Assembly: GCA_910576955.1 (NCBI GenBank)
Contig: CAJTJB010000003.1
Span: forward strand, 46,389 to 110,388
Direction of reading: 5' to 3'
DNA length: 64,000 nt
From: an uncultured Alphaproteobacteria bacterium
GTDB lineage: Bacteria; Pseudomonadota; Alphaproteobacteria; RF32; CAG-239
This document shows positions 47,716 to 56,181 of this stretch, piece by piece (position 1 is the first letter of the stretch; every line of letters begins with the position of its first letter). The position numbers were made by a program, and so were the translations under genes. The notes under the pieces were generated by a model that saw only the letters and a program-made list of their open reading frames with translations, did not search any database and had not been told where the DNA came from.

Positions 47716-49287
47716 ATGGGATATATGGAAACGGAAACTAAAGTTCTAGCAATGTTAAAAGCCATACCCGCCGCATATAAACAGGCGTTTTGGTGGGCGT
47801 TTGCACTGATAAATCTGGCGTTTCTGTTCCATACCGTCAATTTTATGTTTGGCGACCATGACTGGAACTATGTGCGCAGCGCCAATTATTGGAGTGAGGG
47901 CGCGTTTGAGGGGCGTCCACTGCATTTTGTGCTCCAGTCGCTGTTTTTCGGCGGCGAGGTTCTGCCGGTGTTGAATAATCTGCTCTCGTTTGCGGCAATG
48001 GCATTAAGCGGGCTGTTGCTTGCCAAATATTGGCAGATACCGTTCTCAAAGTTCGGGTATGCATTGTTTTCAGCGTTTATAGCCGTGCTGCCCTATACGA
48101 TGACGTGGCTGTTTTATGCCAAAGATACGCTGATTAATTTGAGCCTGCCGCTGATTTGCGTTTGCGGGCTGCTCGCGGCGGATTTTGCCGTCAAAGCAAA
48201 AAAGCCGGTTTATCACCTGTTGGCGGTTGCGCTGTTTTATTTTGCGTTTGCGTCTTATGCTGCAGTAATAAACCTCTTGGGCGTGTGTTTTCTGGGCGGT
48301 ATAATGCTTGCATATGCTAACGGAACCGATGATATCTGTACGCTTATCGGCAAAAAGCTGATGCCTGCGGCAGATATGCTGGCGGCGTTGCTTATGTTTA
48401 AGCTGACACTGGTTTTAATGCCGATAGATATGGGCTATAACACCCAAACCATAACGCTCGCGTATCTGCCGGAAAAATTTATCGAAACCATCGCCGCAAT
48501 GGTGGCGCAGTTTACAGCGCCGCTGCCGTTTATGGAATATAAATATAAGCTCTTGCTGTTGGTTTTGTCGTTGTTTGGGGCAGGGGGGCTGTTGCTCAAA
48601 GGCGGCAGGGGAAAAATCTTGCCGCAGCTGATGCTGCTGTTCGGCGTTTTGTTTGCCTCAAAACTGGCTTTCTTTATTGCCGACGAGCGTGGGCAGATTT
48701 TAGCCGAGATGGAAAACTTTGCGTTTGTGCCGCGGTTAGATTTTTACGGCTTGGTGTATGTTTATGCGTTGGGGCTTGCCTGCATTCTGGGGCTGCCGGC
48801 GAATAAATGGCGTAAAGCGGGCGTTGCGTTGGCGGTTGTGATTGCGTTTATGTCCGGTGTGCGCGATATGTATGCGCAAAAGGTCTGGAAACTGGGTTTT
48901 GATGCCGAGATGAAAGCTCACGAGCGCATTGTTTCCCGTTTGGAGGAACGCGCGGATTTTGACCCGTCGCGCCCGTATCGCTTGTTGCAAATCGGTTCGC
49001 TGTCGCTGCGTCCGAATTTCTACCTGAAACCGGAAAAAGAAGAAACGAGCTTGGACTTGCTCTCAACATCGTTCACGCCGCAGTTTATGTCGCGCATAGT
49101 TTATAATTTCTATTATCCGCAGGAAATATTTTATAATAATGCCGTGGTGCAAGAGCTTTCTCCGCGCGGCAGACAGTGGCTGTTATACAAAGCCACGCCG
49201 TTTCCGCATCAAGACTCAATCTTTATCGACGGTGACATCGTCATAATTGTCCTCACGCAAGAGGGCTTAAACAAAGCGCTCCGCTGA
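47716..49287 (+). CDS. GtrII-like membrane glycosyltransferase
   Basis: 523 residues with about eleven membrane helices. The first periplasmic loop GDHDWNYVRSANYWSEGAFEGRPLHF has the Asp and 'GR' pattern of the glucosyltransferase GtrII family (PF14264-like), which adds glucosyl groups to O-antigen or similar from a polyprenyl-phosphate donor. The C-terminal 120 residues are soluble and presumably periplasmic. ATG 47716 (MGYMETE) has CGGAGAAAACAG upstream; the second Met (47725) is an alternative. Next to the barrel gene, suggesting joint envelope functions. Acceptor unknown. Confidence 0.75.
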   Translation: MGYMETETKVLAMLKAIPAAYKQAFWWAFALINLAFLFHTVNFMFGDHDWNYVRSANYWSEGAFEGRPLHFVLQSLFFGGEVLPVLNNLLSFAAMALSGLLLAKYWQIPFSKFGYALFSAFIAVLPYTMTWLFYAKDTLINLSLPLICVCGLLAADFAVKAKKPVYHLLAVALFYFAFASYAAVINLLGVCFLGGIMLAYANGTDDICTLIGKKLMPAADMLAALLMFKLTLVLMPIDMGYNTQTITLAYLPEKFIETIAAMVAQFTAPLPFMEYKYKLLLLVLSLFGAGGLLLKGGRGKILPQLMLLFGVLFASKLAFFIADERGQILAEMENFAFVPRLDFYGLVYVYALGLACILGLPANKWRKAGVALAVVIAFMSGVRDMYAQKVWKLGFDAEMKAHERIVSRLEERADFDPSRPYRLLQIGSLSLRPNFYLKPEKEETSLDLLSTSFTPQFMSRIVYNFYYPQEIFYNNAVVQELSPRGRQWLLYKATPFPHQDSIFIDGDIVIIVLTQEGLNKALR

Positions 49288-49300
49288 TTACCAACGCCCC

Positions 49301-49329
49301 TTGACACCTGCCCCGAAACCTGCTATACT
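49301..49329 (+). promoter_or_regulatory. Promoter of the 49610 gene
   Basis: TTGACA 49301-49306, 17-base spacer, TATACT 49324-49329. The transcript would have a leader of about 275 bases carrying R3, R1 and R2 parts. Confidence 0.85.
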
Positions 49330-49339
49330 ACCCCCAACA

Positions 49340-49592
49340 ACACCTCATCCTTATCTCTCCTCCCTAACGAAGCTAGAGGGGTAAGGAGGATGGGGACAAC
49401 CAACCATCCTTATATCACCCCTCCCCCTTGAGGGGGGAGGATGGGAGAGGGTGAAAACATAAAGCAATTTTAACGAGTCATTGCGAGAAGGCGACAGCCG
49501 ACGAAACAATCGCCCTCTTCCCGCCGCAGCCAAATCGTTGCAGGTGCCGCTGGCACTCATTGCGAGAAGCGAAGCGACGAAGCAATCTCAAC
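49340..49592 (+). repeat. R3, R1 and R2 repeats in the leader of the 49610 gene
   Basis: R3 pieces at about 49345-49400 and 49425-49458, R1 at 49475-49513, R2 remnant (cccgccgcagccaaatcgttgcaggtgccgctggcac) at 49520-49558, R1 again at 49557-49592. They explain the whole 322-base gap apart from the promoter. Confidence 0.83.
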
Positions 49593-49609
49593 CAACAGGA
49601 GCAAACCAA

Positions 49610-50629
49610 ATGTTCATCGCCATAACCACCCCGCAAAACCCGCTCCGCCTTGAAAATACCCTCCGCCCCTACAAAAAAGGCGAAAAGCCCTTTACCCCCG
49701 AAGTCGCCACCCAAATTCTCCAATCTACCAACCATAAAAAGAATATCTACGACACGCTCCAACTCATCGCCTCCCTCCTCAAAGAAGAACAGGCGTGTTA
49801 CAAAGACATCATCCTCTCTGCTTTTGAACATCGCGAACAACCCGCAGACACTATCCTCCTTGGCAAAAAACTCGCCGCCTCACACGGTTTTGAAAATGAG
49901 CTTAACGCCATCATCAACACTACCCCCGTGTATACCTCTGCGGCAACCCAATCCCAAAAAGTTATTGCCTGTTCGGATGAAAAGCCGTACCTTGACGATT
50001 TCCCCAAGGATGCCGTTATTATCTTCACAAACAGCAAAGTTGATTTATCCGGTATGCTCCAATGCAGTCTGGATAATGAGCCGCTAAAATTAGCCATATT
50101 CAAAGAGGGAACGAAATTAAATTTATCTAATAATGAATGCCTTCCCAAAAATCTGGATACTTATGTTTCAAAATGCGACGAAGTGGATTTATCGCATTCC
50201 ATATTACGCTATTATCTCAATGGGGGGGGACAATATGTAAGCCACTCCTTACTCACATTTAAAGAGGGCGCCGTCGTTAATTTGTCACATTGTCCCCAAA
50301 TGCCGTATCAGTTAGACATTGCAAAGTGCCGCAAAGTTGATTTATCTAATTCGAACCTCTCCAATTTAAACGAGCTTGTCTTAAGCGGCGAAGCCAATCT
50401 CGAAAACGCCACGCTGCCTGCATTAACGCTTGATGTTTCCGGCTGCGATAAAGTCAATCTGCAAAACATCAAAGTTTCCATAGGCTCACACTGTCAAACT
50501 ATCATTTTTAAAAACAAAAAGCAAATGAAAGAAAGCGGGTTTACCGCCCCCGACCGCTGGCAAGGCAAAATCCGATACACGGAAGAGCAATCTCCTCTTA
50601 CCCGCCTGAAATCTATCTTCACCCGCTAA
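49610..50629 (+). CDS. Mosaic hypothetical protein, long paralogue with DLS repeats
   Basis: 339 residues from ATG 49610 (CAGGAGC 12 bases upstream). Residues 1-100 are nearly the same as in the 38181 protein, and are helical. From about 140 to 310 there are repeated units of the form V-(D/N)-L-S-(H/N)-S/C (VDLSGMLQCSL, LNLSNNECLP, VDLSHSILRYYL, VNLSHCPQMP, VDLSNSNLSNLNELVLSG), resembling leucine-rich or pentapeptide beta-solenoid proteins. The C-terminus WQGKIRYTEEQSP matches the paralogue again. No signal peptide. The design (constant ends, variable middle) suggests a recognition surface; that is inference. Confidence 0.68.
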   Translation: MFIAITTPQNPLRLENTLRPYKKGEKPFTPEVATQILQSTNHKKNIYDTLQLIASLLKEEQACYKDIILSAFEHREQPADTILLGKKLAASHGFENELNAIINTTPVYTSAATQSQKVIACSDEKPYLDDFPKDAVIIFTNSKVDLSGMLQCSLDNEPLKLAIFKEGTKLNLSNNECLPKNLDTYVSKCDEVDLSHSILRYYLNGGGQYVSHSLLTFKEGAVVNLSHCPQMPYQLDIAKCRKVDLSNSNLSNLNELVLSGEANLENATLPALTLDVSGCDKVNLQNIKVSIGSHCQTIIFKNKKQMKESGFTAPDRWQGKIRYTEEQSPLTRLKSIFTR

Positions 50630-50660
50630 AAAAATCCCCCTCTTAAAAAAGGGGGATTAT
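50630..50660 (-). terminator. Terminator for the M16 peptidase gene
   Basis: AATCCCCC pairs with GGGGGATT; on the minus strand T7 follows. Confidence 0.85.
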
Positions 50661-50688
50661 GGTCGTCTTCCTTATTGCAAAAACGCAC

Positions 50689-51957
50689 TTAATTATTGCG
50701 TAAAAGCTCTTTGACTTCGTCATAGCTCGGGTAAACGCTGCCGTCACAGCCCAGCAACGCATATGTCGGCGTGGTGCGGAAAATCTTTTGCGCAAGTGTC
50801 TGCAAATCGTCTTTAGTGATGCTTTCAATGCGTGCGACAATCTCATCGGTCGGAATCACCCGTTTGAACAAAAGCATCTGGCGGGCGATAATCTCCGCCG
50901 TGGTCGACGAACTTTCCAAAGACATCAGCAAACTCGCCTTAATCTGCGTTTTAGCGCGGTTGAGTTCCACATCTTTGACCGACTCGTTCATAATCTTTTT
51001 AATCTCGTCTGTCACCACCGGCAAAAGCTCGTGAAGCTCTTTCGGGGTTGTGCCGGCATAAATGCCGAACACGCCGGTGTGTTCAAGCGCTTGGTTAAAG
51101 CTGTTAATGGTATAAACCAATCCCCGCTTTTCGCGGATTTCCTGAAACAGGCGCGAAGACATCCCGCCGCCGAAAATCGTTGATAACACGGAATATTGGT
51201 AATAGTCCGTATTTTTGTAAGACGCGCCCTCAAACCCGAGCACCAAATGCGTCTGCTCGATTTTTTTGCACTCCAGCCTGCTGCCGCCCACATAAACCTG
51301 TTTATCTGCCGTAAAATCGCAATGCGGGGCAACCGTATTCATACGTTCTTCAATCATCCGCACAAATGCGTCGTGGTCAACCTTTCCGACCGCTGCCACC
51401 ACCATATTGTCGGCGGTGTAGTGTGTGTGCATATAGCGCTGCAGCTCTTCTTTGGTAAAGCCGCGCACCAGCTCCGGCGTGCCGAGAATAGTCCGTCCCG
51501 TCGCTTGGTTCGGAAAAGCCGATTCTTGAAAATAATCAAAAACCAAATCGTCCGGCGCGTCCACAGATTGCTTAATCTCCTGCACCACGACTTCTTTTTC
51601 TTTAATCATTTCCGATTCGTCAAACGTCGGGTCGGTGATAAAGTCGCAGAGAACGTCTGCCGCCAGTTCCACATCGCCTTTAAGCATTTTGGCATAAAAG
51701 CAGGTGAAATGTCTGGAAGTGTAGGCGTTTGTTGCCCCGCCGACATTTTCGATGTCTTCCGAAATTTGTAAGGTGTTTCTCTTTTTTGTTCCCTTAAAGA
51801 CCATATGCTCAATAAAATGGGAAATTCCGTTTTCGCTCTTGCTCTCGGCAGCCGAACCAGTGTTTACCCAAATCCCTAAAGAAACTGTTTCAATTTGCGG
51901 CCTTTCGGCAGTAATCACGCGAAGTCCGTTTTTTAATGTTGTCTTTCTGATTTCCAT
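50689..51957 (-). CDS. M16 family zinc peptidase (processing-peptidase-like)
   Basis: 422 residues from ATG 51957 (MEIRKTTLKNGLRVITAERPQIETVSLGIWVNTGSAAES). The inverted zinc motif His-x-x-Glu-His is in NGISHFIEHMVFKGT near 45, with the third ligand Glu in the helix EKEVVVQEIKQ about 75 residues on. The C-terminal half has the glycine-rich FGGGMSSRLFQEIREKRGLVYTI segment of the family. It is close to the bacterial relatives of the mitochondrial processing peptidase beta subunit, common in Rickettsiales and other alphaproteobacteria. Cytoplasmic or periplasmic; no signal peptide seen. An upstream ATG (51972) is possible. Confidence 0.92.
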   Translation of the reverse strand: MEIRKTTLKNGLRVITAERPQIETVSLGIWVNTGSAAESKSENGISHFIEHMVFKGTKKRNTLQISEDIENVGGATNAYTSRHFTCFYAKMLKGDVELAADVLCDFITDPTFDESEMIKEKEVVVQEIKQSVDAPDDLVFDYFQESAFPNQATGRTILGTPELVRGFTKEELQRYMHTHYTADNMVVAAVGKVDHDAFVRMIEERMNTVAPHCDFTADKQVYVGGSRLECKKIEQTHLVLGFEGASYKNTDYYQYSVLSTIFGGGMSSRLFQEIREKRGLVYTINSFNQALEHTGVFGIYAGTTPKELHELLPVVTDEIKKIMNESVKDVELNRAKTQIKASLLMSLESSSTTAEIIARQMLLFKRVIPTDEIVARIESITKDDLQTLAQKIFRTTPTYALLGCDGSVYPSYDEVKELLRNN

Positions 51958-52134
51958 ATTGCCCGAATTCATAAAAAAAGTTGTTATCAAAAATCTTGCC
52001 TGAATATTGGAATGTGCCCGAAATAAACCGTTTATCCGTGCACAAGCCGAATATACACGCTGACCCTTAAAATTTTTTTAATTTTATCTATTTATATAGG
52101 AATAAAATCAACTTTTTAAATAAGGAGAACAAAA

Positions 52135-52800
52135 ATGAAGAAAATGCCCCGTTTTGCCGTTGTTTTATCAGGTTGTGGCAGAGCCGACGGCTCGGAAATT
52201 CACGAGAGCGTATCCGCCTTGCTGGCAATAGATAAAGCCGGTTGTACTTATCAGTGTTTCGCGCCGGATGTCAAACAAGCTGCGGTTATCAATCACTTAA
52301 CGTCAGAAAAACAAGACGAAAGCCGCAATGTGCTGACCGAGTCTGCCCGCATTGCCCGCGGCGAGATTAAAGATTTGCGCGCGTTTAATGTCAAAGATTT
52401 TGAATGCATCATTTTCCCCGGCGGATTAGGGGCGGTTACCAACTGGTGCGATTTTGCCGAAAAGGGCGTCGCCTGCACGGTCGAGAGTTCCGTAAGCAGC
52501 GTGTTGAACGAGGCATATGATAACGGCGTGGTCATCGGCGCAATGTGCATCGCCCCTGTCATTGTAGCCAAAGTTTTGGGCAAACACGGCATCACGGTCA
52601 CCATCGGCAATGACAAAACCGTTGCCGGAAAAATAACGCAAACCGGCGCCAAACACCAAGACACTGCTGCCACTGATGCCTGCACGGATGAAGAAAACCT
52701 AATCGTCACCACGCCTGCCTATATGCTCGCCACCTCCGTCAAAGATGTCTTCGCCGGCGCGGAAGCAATGGTCAAAGAAATGATACGTTTGGCACAATAA
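52135..52800 (+). CDS. elbB: Isoprenoid biosynthesis glyoxalase ElbB (DJ-1/PfpI family)
   Basis: 221 residues. FAVVLSGCGRADGSEIHESVSALLAIDKAG and FAPDVKQAAVINHLT at the N-terminus are characteristic, as is CIIFPGGLGAVTNWCDFA. The nucleophilic Cys of the class I amidotransferase-like fold is in IGAMCIAPVIVAKVLG. ElbB (SCRP-27A) has weak glyoxalase activity and has been linked to isoprenoid output. ATG 52135 has AAGGAGAACAAAA. It is transcribed divergently from the M16 peptidase. Its true physiological role is unsettled in all species. Confidence 0.93.
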   Translation: MKKMPRFAVVLSGCGRADGSEIHESVSALLAIDKAGCTYQCFAPDVKQAAVINHLTSEKQDESRNVLTESARIARGEIKDLRAFNVKDFECIIFPGGLGAVTNWCDFAEKGVACTVESSVSSVLNEAYDNGVVIGAMCIAPVIVAKVLGKHGITVTIGNDKTVAGKITQTGAKHQDTAATDACTDEENLIVTTPAYMLATSVKDVFAGAEAMVKEMIRLAQ

Positions 52801-52871
52801 TGTCTTGTACCTCCCCATCCCTCGGAGAAGGGGGAATATCTCATAATATACCAGGTTTCAAAGATAACCTC

Positions 52872-52900
52872 TTGACAAAATCCCCGCCGTGGCGTATACC
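52872..52900 (+). promoter_or_regulatory. Promoter of hydG
   Basis: TTGACA 52872-52877, 17-base spacer, TATACC 52895-52900. Leader of about 35 bases, A/T-rich, no Shine-Dalgarno, as for the lineage-specific genes. Confidence 0.8.
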
Positions 52901-52941
52901 GTGACTCCTAAAAATAATAATTTAAATATATTTATGTATAT

Positions 52942-54354
52942 ATGGAAGACTACGATGTTATGTCCGCTAAAGCCGCAGGCTTTATGGCACAAGGGAAAAT
53001 CGAGCATATCTTAAAGCTTGCGCGGGAATATGCCAAAGACCGCAGTTTGGTCGAGGGCTTGCTCGGGCTTGCTGAAGAAATGCAGGGCTTGCCGGCAATG
53101 GCAGCCGCCACGCTTTTGTTAAACGCCGATGAGGATATCACTGCCCGTATTTTTGCGCTCGCCGAAAAGGTCAAAAACGCCTATTACGGCAACCGTATTG
53201 TCCTTTTCGCGCCGTTGTATTTGAGCAACTACTGTGTTAACGGCTGCACCTATTGCCCGTATCACCGGCAAAACAAGCACATCCCGCGTAAAAAAATGAC
53301 GCAGGAGGAAATCAAAGCCGAGGTGATTGCCCTGCAGGATATGGGGCACAAACGCCTCGCGCTTGAAGCCGGCGAAGACCCCGTTCATAATCCGCTGGAC
53401 TACATTCTGGAGAGTATTGACACCATTTACGGCATCCGCCACAAATCCGGCGTTATCCGCCGCGTGAATGTGAACATTGCAGCAACATCGGTAGAAAACT
53501 ATCGCCGCCTGCATGATGCCAAAATCGGAACGTACATCCTCTTTCAGGAAACGTATAACCGGCAGCAATATGAACGCCTGCACCCCAAAGGACCGAAGTC
53601 TGATTATGCCTATCATACCGAGGCGATGGATAGGGCTATGCAGGGCGGAATTGAAGATGTCGGCTTGGGCGTTTTGTTCGGGTTAAACAACTATGCTTAT
53701 GAGCTGATAGGGCTGCTGCTGCACGCCGAACACCTCGAAAAGGTATACGGGGCAGGACCGCACACCATCAGCGTGCCGCGTTTGCGTCCGGCAGACGACA
53801 TCAACACCGCGGATTTTGAAAACGCGCTGCCTGATGAAATGTTCTTAAAGATTATCGCGCTTCTGCGTTTGGCAGTGCCCTACACGGGGCTGATAATCTC
53901 CACCCGCGAACCGGAGCATATCCGTGAAGCGGCGTTGCGTTTGGGCATATCGCAAATAAGCGGCGGGTCAAAAACATCGGTTGGCGGTTATACGCATAAC
54001 GCTGACGATACCGCGCAGTTTGAAATTGCCGATAACCGCACGTTGGACGAAGTCATAAACTGGCTTATCCGCATCGGGCATTTGCCGAGTTTCTGCACCG
54101 CTTGTTACGGCAGCGGACGGCAGGGCAGGGATTTTATGGAAATCTGCAAACAAAAGCAAATCCATAAGTTTTGCTCGCCGAACGCGTTGCTGACCTTAAA
54201 CGAGTATCTGCAGAATTATGCCTCGCCCCAAACAAGAGCGTTAGGGCTGGAGGTCATAAAAAACGAGCTTGCCCGCCCGATGTCAGACCGGCGCCGCCAA
54301 ATGCTGGAACAACGCCTGCAAGAGGCCGCCCGCGGCAACGTCCGCTTTTTCTAA
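52942..54354 (+). CDS. hydG: [FeFe]-hydrogenase H-cluster maturation radical SAM enzyme HydG
   Basis: 470 residues, the normal HydG length. Radical-SAM cluster motif CVNGCTYCPYHRQNK (CxxxCxxC) near 95, then RLALEAGEDPVHNPLDYIL, and the C-terminal second-cluster motif CTACYGSGRQGRDFMEIC...KFCSPNALLTL, which distinguishes HydG from ThiH. HydG cleaves tyrosine to give CO and cyanide for the H-cluster. The hydrogenase (HydA) and HydE/HydF are not in the window, so hydG stands apart. ATG 52942 follows an A/T-rich leader without a ribosome site. The gene implies fermentative or anaerobic hydrogen metabolism. Confidence 0.95.
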   Translation: MEDYDVMSAKAAGFMAQGKIEHILKLAREYAKDRSLVEGLLGLAEEMQGLPAMAAATLLLNADEDITARIFALAEKVKNAYYGNRIVLFAPLYLSNYCVNGCTYCPYHRQNKHIPRKKMTQEEIKAEVIALQDMGHKRLALEAGEDPVHNPLDYILESIDTIYGIRHKSGVIRRVNVNIAATSVENYRRLHDAKIGTYILFQETYNRQQYERLHPKGPKSDYAYHTEAMDRAMQGGIEDVGLGVLFGLNNYAYELIGLLLHAEHLEKVYGAGPHTISVPRLRPADDINTADFENALPDEMFLKIIALLRLAVPYTGLIISTREPEHIREAALRLGISQISGGSKTSVGGYTHNADDTAQFEIADNRTLDEVINWLIRIGHLPSFCTACYGSGRQGRDFMEICKQKQIHKFCSPNALLTLNEYLQNYASPQTRALGLEVIKNELARPMSDRRRQMLEQRLQEAARGNVRFF

Positions 54355-54357
54355 ACC

Positions 54358-54392
54358 CAATCCCCGCACCGCATAAGGTACGGGGATTTCTG
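54358..54392 (+). terminator. Terminator-like hairpin after hydG
   Basis: AATCCCCG-ACC pairs with GGT-CGGGGATT; the T-run that follows is imperfect. Confidence 0.75.
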
Positions 54393-54408
54393 TTTTCCCC
54401 TTTTTTTC

Positions 54409-54525
54409 ACGCGTCATTGCGAGTTCTCTTTCTCCTCACGCGTCATTGCGATACAATTTGTTACTGTGGCAATCTTCTTCTTTTAGTGAGTCATTGCGAG
54501 GAGCTTTAGCGACGTGGCAATCCCA
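54409..54525 (+). repeat. Three R1 repeats after hydG
   Basis: A truncated R1 at 54411-54424, a variant at 54441-54476 (with gtggcaatctt end) and a full R1 at 54488-54523. They explain most of the 329-base gap; 54530-54600 shows an R3 fragment and nothing else. TTGACA at 54610-54615 with TAAAAA 17 bases on is the likely promoter of the next gene. Confidence 0.78.
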
Positions 54526-54683
54526 ATCAACAAGCTCACCCCAACGAAGCAGGAGAGGGTGACACCACCCCATCCGTATTTTAAAGTAATATATTCTATA
54601 AAAAAACACTTGACAAAAAAATGAATTTATGCTAAAAATGACAAAATCCAAATAGAATTATGTAAAATTAAAAATAAATAATT

Positions 54684-55442
54684 ATGAATCTGAAAGAAAA
54701 AATTCAAGAAGGCCTTGTCAAATATGCAGGCGCTTGGCAGTTCAAAAAGTATGTCGAGAAAAACCGTCTCGAAGACAACATCGTCAATCTTCTCATCCGA
54801 GAGCACCGTGACACATATCTGCTTTTCTATATGAAACAGCACTCACTCTCAACCAACCAAATCAGCGAAATCCTGATGCGGGAGAAAGTCGGCGAAGTGA
54901 TGCTCGCGGCCGTAAGGGCTTACACTCTCACAAACCGCCAGCAGGAAACGCTCGTCGAGAAGAACAATGCTCTTCTTCTCGAGGCATACTTAAGCCCCCA
55001 GGGCTTCTTCGAACCGAACCGCCGCTTTTCGACCCTTGCCGAATACAAGTTCATCTACGGCATCGTCAAAAGCGAAAAGCTCACCGGCGCGGAAATATTC
55101 AAGACCTATGTTGATAACTTCTATCGCACGCTCCTGACCGAAGATTTGGTGAAGTTCCTCATCGAAAATGAGAACACATATCCCACCAAATACATTCTCC
55201 ACAAGGCGAAGCTCAAAAGAGAGTGGGAAGAGATGTTCATCAACACCGCCTCGGAAGATATGGTCCGCGATTACATCTACGACCACGAGCTCGGGATGGA
55301 TGCCTCGCAAATTGCGCTTATCAAAAAGTATTTCTCCCTCGCGAGAATATACTATGACAAGTACAAGTTCCGTCCTGCTCCCCAGCAGCTCTATCACGAG
55401 CGCCGCCAAGAGGAAGCCGACCGGAAAAAATCCGAAACGTAA
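54684..55442 (+). CDS. Hypothetical alpha-helical protein with distinct codon use
   Basis: 252 residues, no signal peptide. Helix pairs with a spacing near 35-40 residues (LIREHRDTYLLFYMKQHSLSTNQISEILMREK, ALLLEAYLSPQGFF, LVKFLIENENTYPTKYILHKAKL, DYIYDHELGMDASQIALIKKYF) suggest a solenoid like that of the 5625 protein; identity between the two is low. Codons are unlike those of neighbours: many CTC, ATC, AAG, TTC and CGC where flanking genes use TTA, AAA and ATT. It has an A/T-rich leader lacking a ribosome site, and a strong terminator. Function unknown; a recent arrival or an expression-tuned gene are both possible. Confidence 0.62.
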   Translation: MNLKEKIQEGLVKYAGAWQFKKYVEKNRLEDNIVNLLIREHRDTYLLFYMKQHSLSTNQISEILMREKVGEVMLAAVRAYTLTNRQQETLVEKNNALLLEAYLSPQGFFEPNRRFSTLAEYKFIYGIVKSEKLTGAEIFKTYVDNFYRTLLTEDLVKFLIENENTYPTKYILHKAKLKREWEEMFINTASEDMVRDYIYDHELGMDASQIALIKKYFSLARIYYDKYKFRPAPQQLYHERRQEEADRKKSET

Positions 55443-55460
55443 TTTGTTCCATAATGAGAG

Positions 55461-55507
55461 CCCCTGCCAGATGTTAATAACCAAAACATCGGGCAGGGGA
55501 TTTTTTA
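55461..55507 (+). terminator. Strong terminator after the 54684 gene
   Basis: CCCCTGCC-GATGTT pairs with AACATC-GGGCAGGGG (15 pairs, small bulge), followed by T6. Confidence 0.92.
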
Positions 55508-55554
55508 ATTGTCAATAAAAAATAAACAAGTATTATTATAAAAAAGGAAAACTT

Positions 55555-56121
55555 ATGGAAAAATGTAAACCAAACGAGAGCATCAAGGCGCAAAGGATTG
55601 TCTTGAAAAAGCGAGCCCACGAACACGATGAGCAAATGTGGCAGGCGATAGTTATGAGCAGACCCTTTCTCCGCGAATACCTGTTTTGGGTCGATAAAAC
55701 TCAAAGTCTGGAAGATGTTGTGACTACCACCGATTATTTTGACAAATTATGGCAAGACGACGGCGAGTGGGGATATAACATCATAAACCTTGCGGATAAC
55801 CGTTTTCTCGGCTGTATCGGTGTTCATAACATCAATTTCCAAAACCAAACCGCCGAAATTGGCTATTGGCTTTCCGAAGCCGAAACCGGCAACGGCTATA
55901 TGAAAGAGGCTGTTTTAGCGCTTGAGGAAGAGTTGTTCAAAGCCGGTTTTCACCGTGTCGAAATCATAATTGACCAGCGCAACACCAAATCAATGATGGT
56001 TGCCGAACGCTGCGATTATGAATTTGAATCGGTTGCTTACGAAGCCCTGTATCATTACACCGGCTTGCACGACAAATTCACATATGTAAAGTTCAGCCCC
56101 TACCCGTTAAAAGGGTTCTGA
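55555..56121 (+). CDS. GNAT acetyltransferase, RimJ/RimL type
   Basis: 188 residues. RIVLKKRAHEHDEQMWQAIVMSRPFLREYLFWVD at the N-terminus and the acetyl-CoA loop IGYWLSEAETGNGYMKEAVLALEEELFKAGFHRVEIIIDQRNTKSMMVAERC match the ribosomal-protein-serine/alanine N-acetyltransferase group. RimL-type enzymes acetylate the N-termini of ribosomal proteins, but many relatives act on other substrates. GGAAAACTT before ATG 55555 is the ribosome site. It lies alone between two strong terminators. Confidence 0.88.
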   Translation: MEKCKPNESIKAQRIVLKKRAHEHDEQMWQAIVMSRPFLREYLFWVDKTQSLEDVVTTTDYFDKLWQDDGEWGYNIINLADNRFLGCIGVHNINFQNQTAEIGYWLSEAETGNGYMKEAVLALEEELFKAGFHRVEIIIDQRNTKSMMVAERCDYEFESVAYEALYHYTGLHDKFTYVKFSPYPLKGF

Positions 56122-56126
56122 AAAAA

Positions 56127-56163
56127 ACACCCCCGTTCTCAAACGAGAACAGGGGTGTTAATT
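56127..56163. terminator. Bidirectional terminator between the 55555 and 56182 genes
   Basis: AACACCCC-GTTCTC pairs with GAGAAC-GGGGTGTT around AAAC; T-rich on the plus strand, T7 on the minus strand. Confidence 0.92.
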
Positions 56164-56181
56164 TTAGGGAAAATGTGAACA

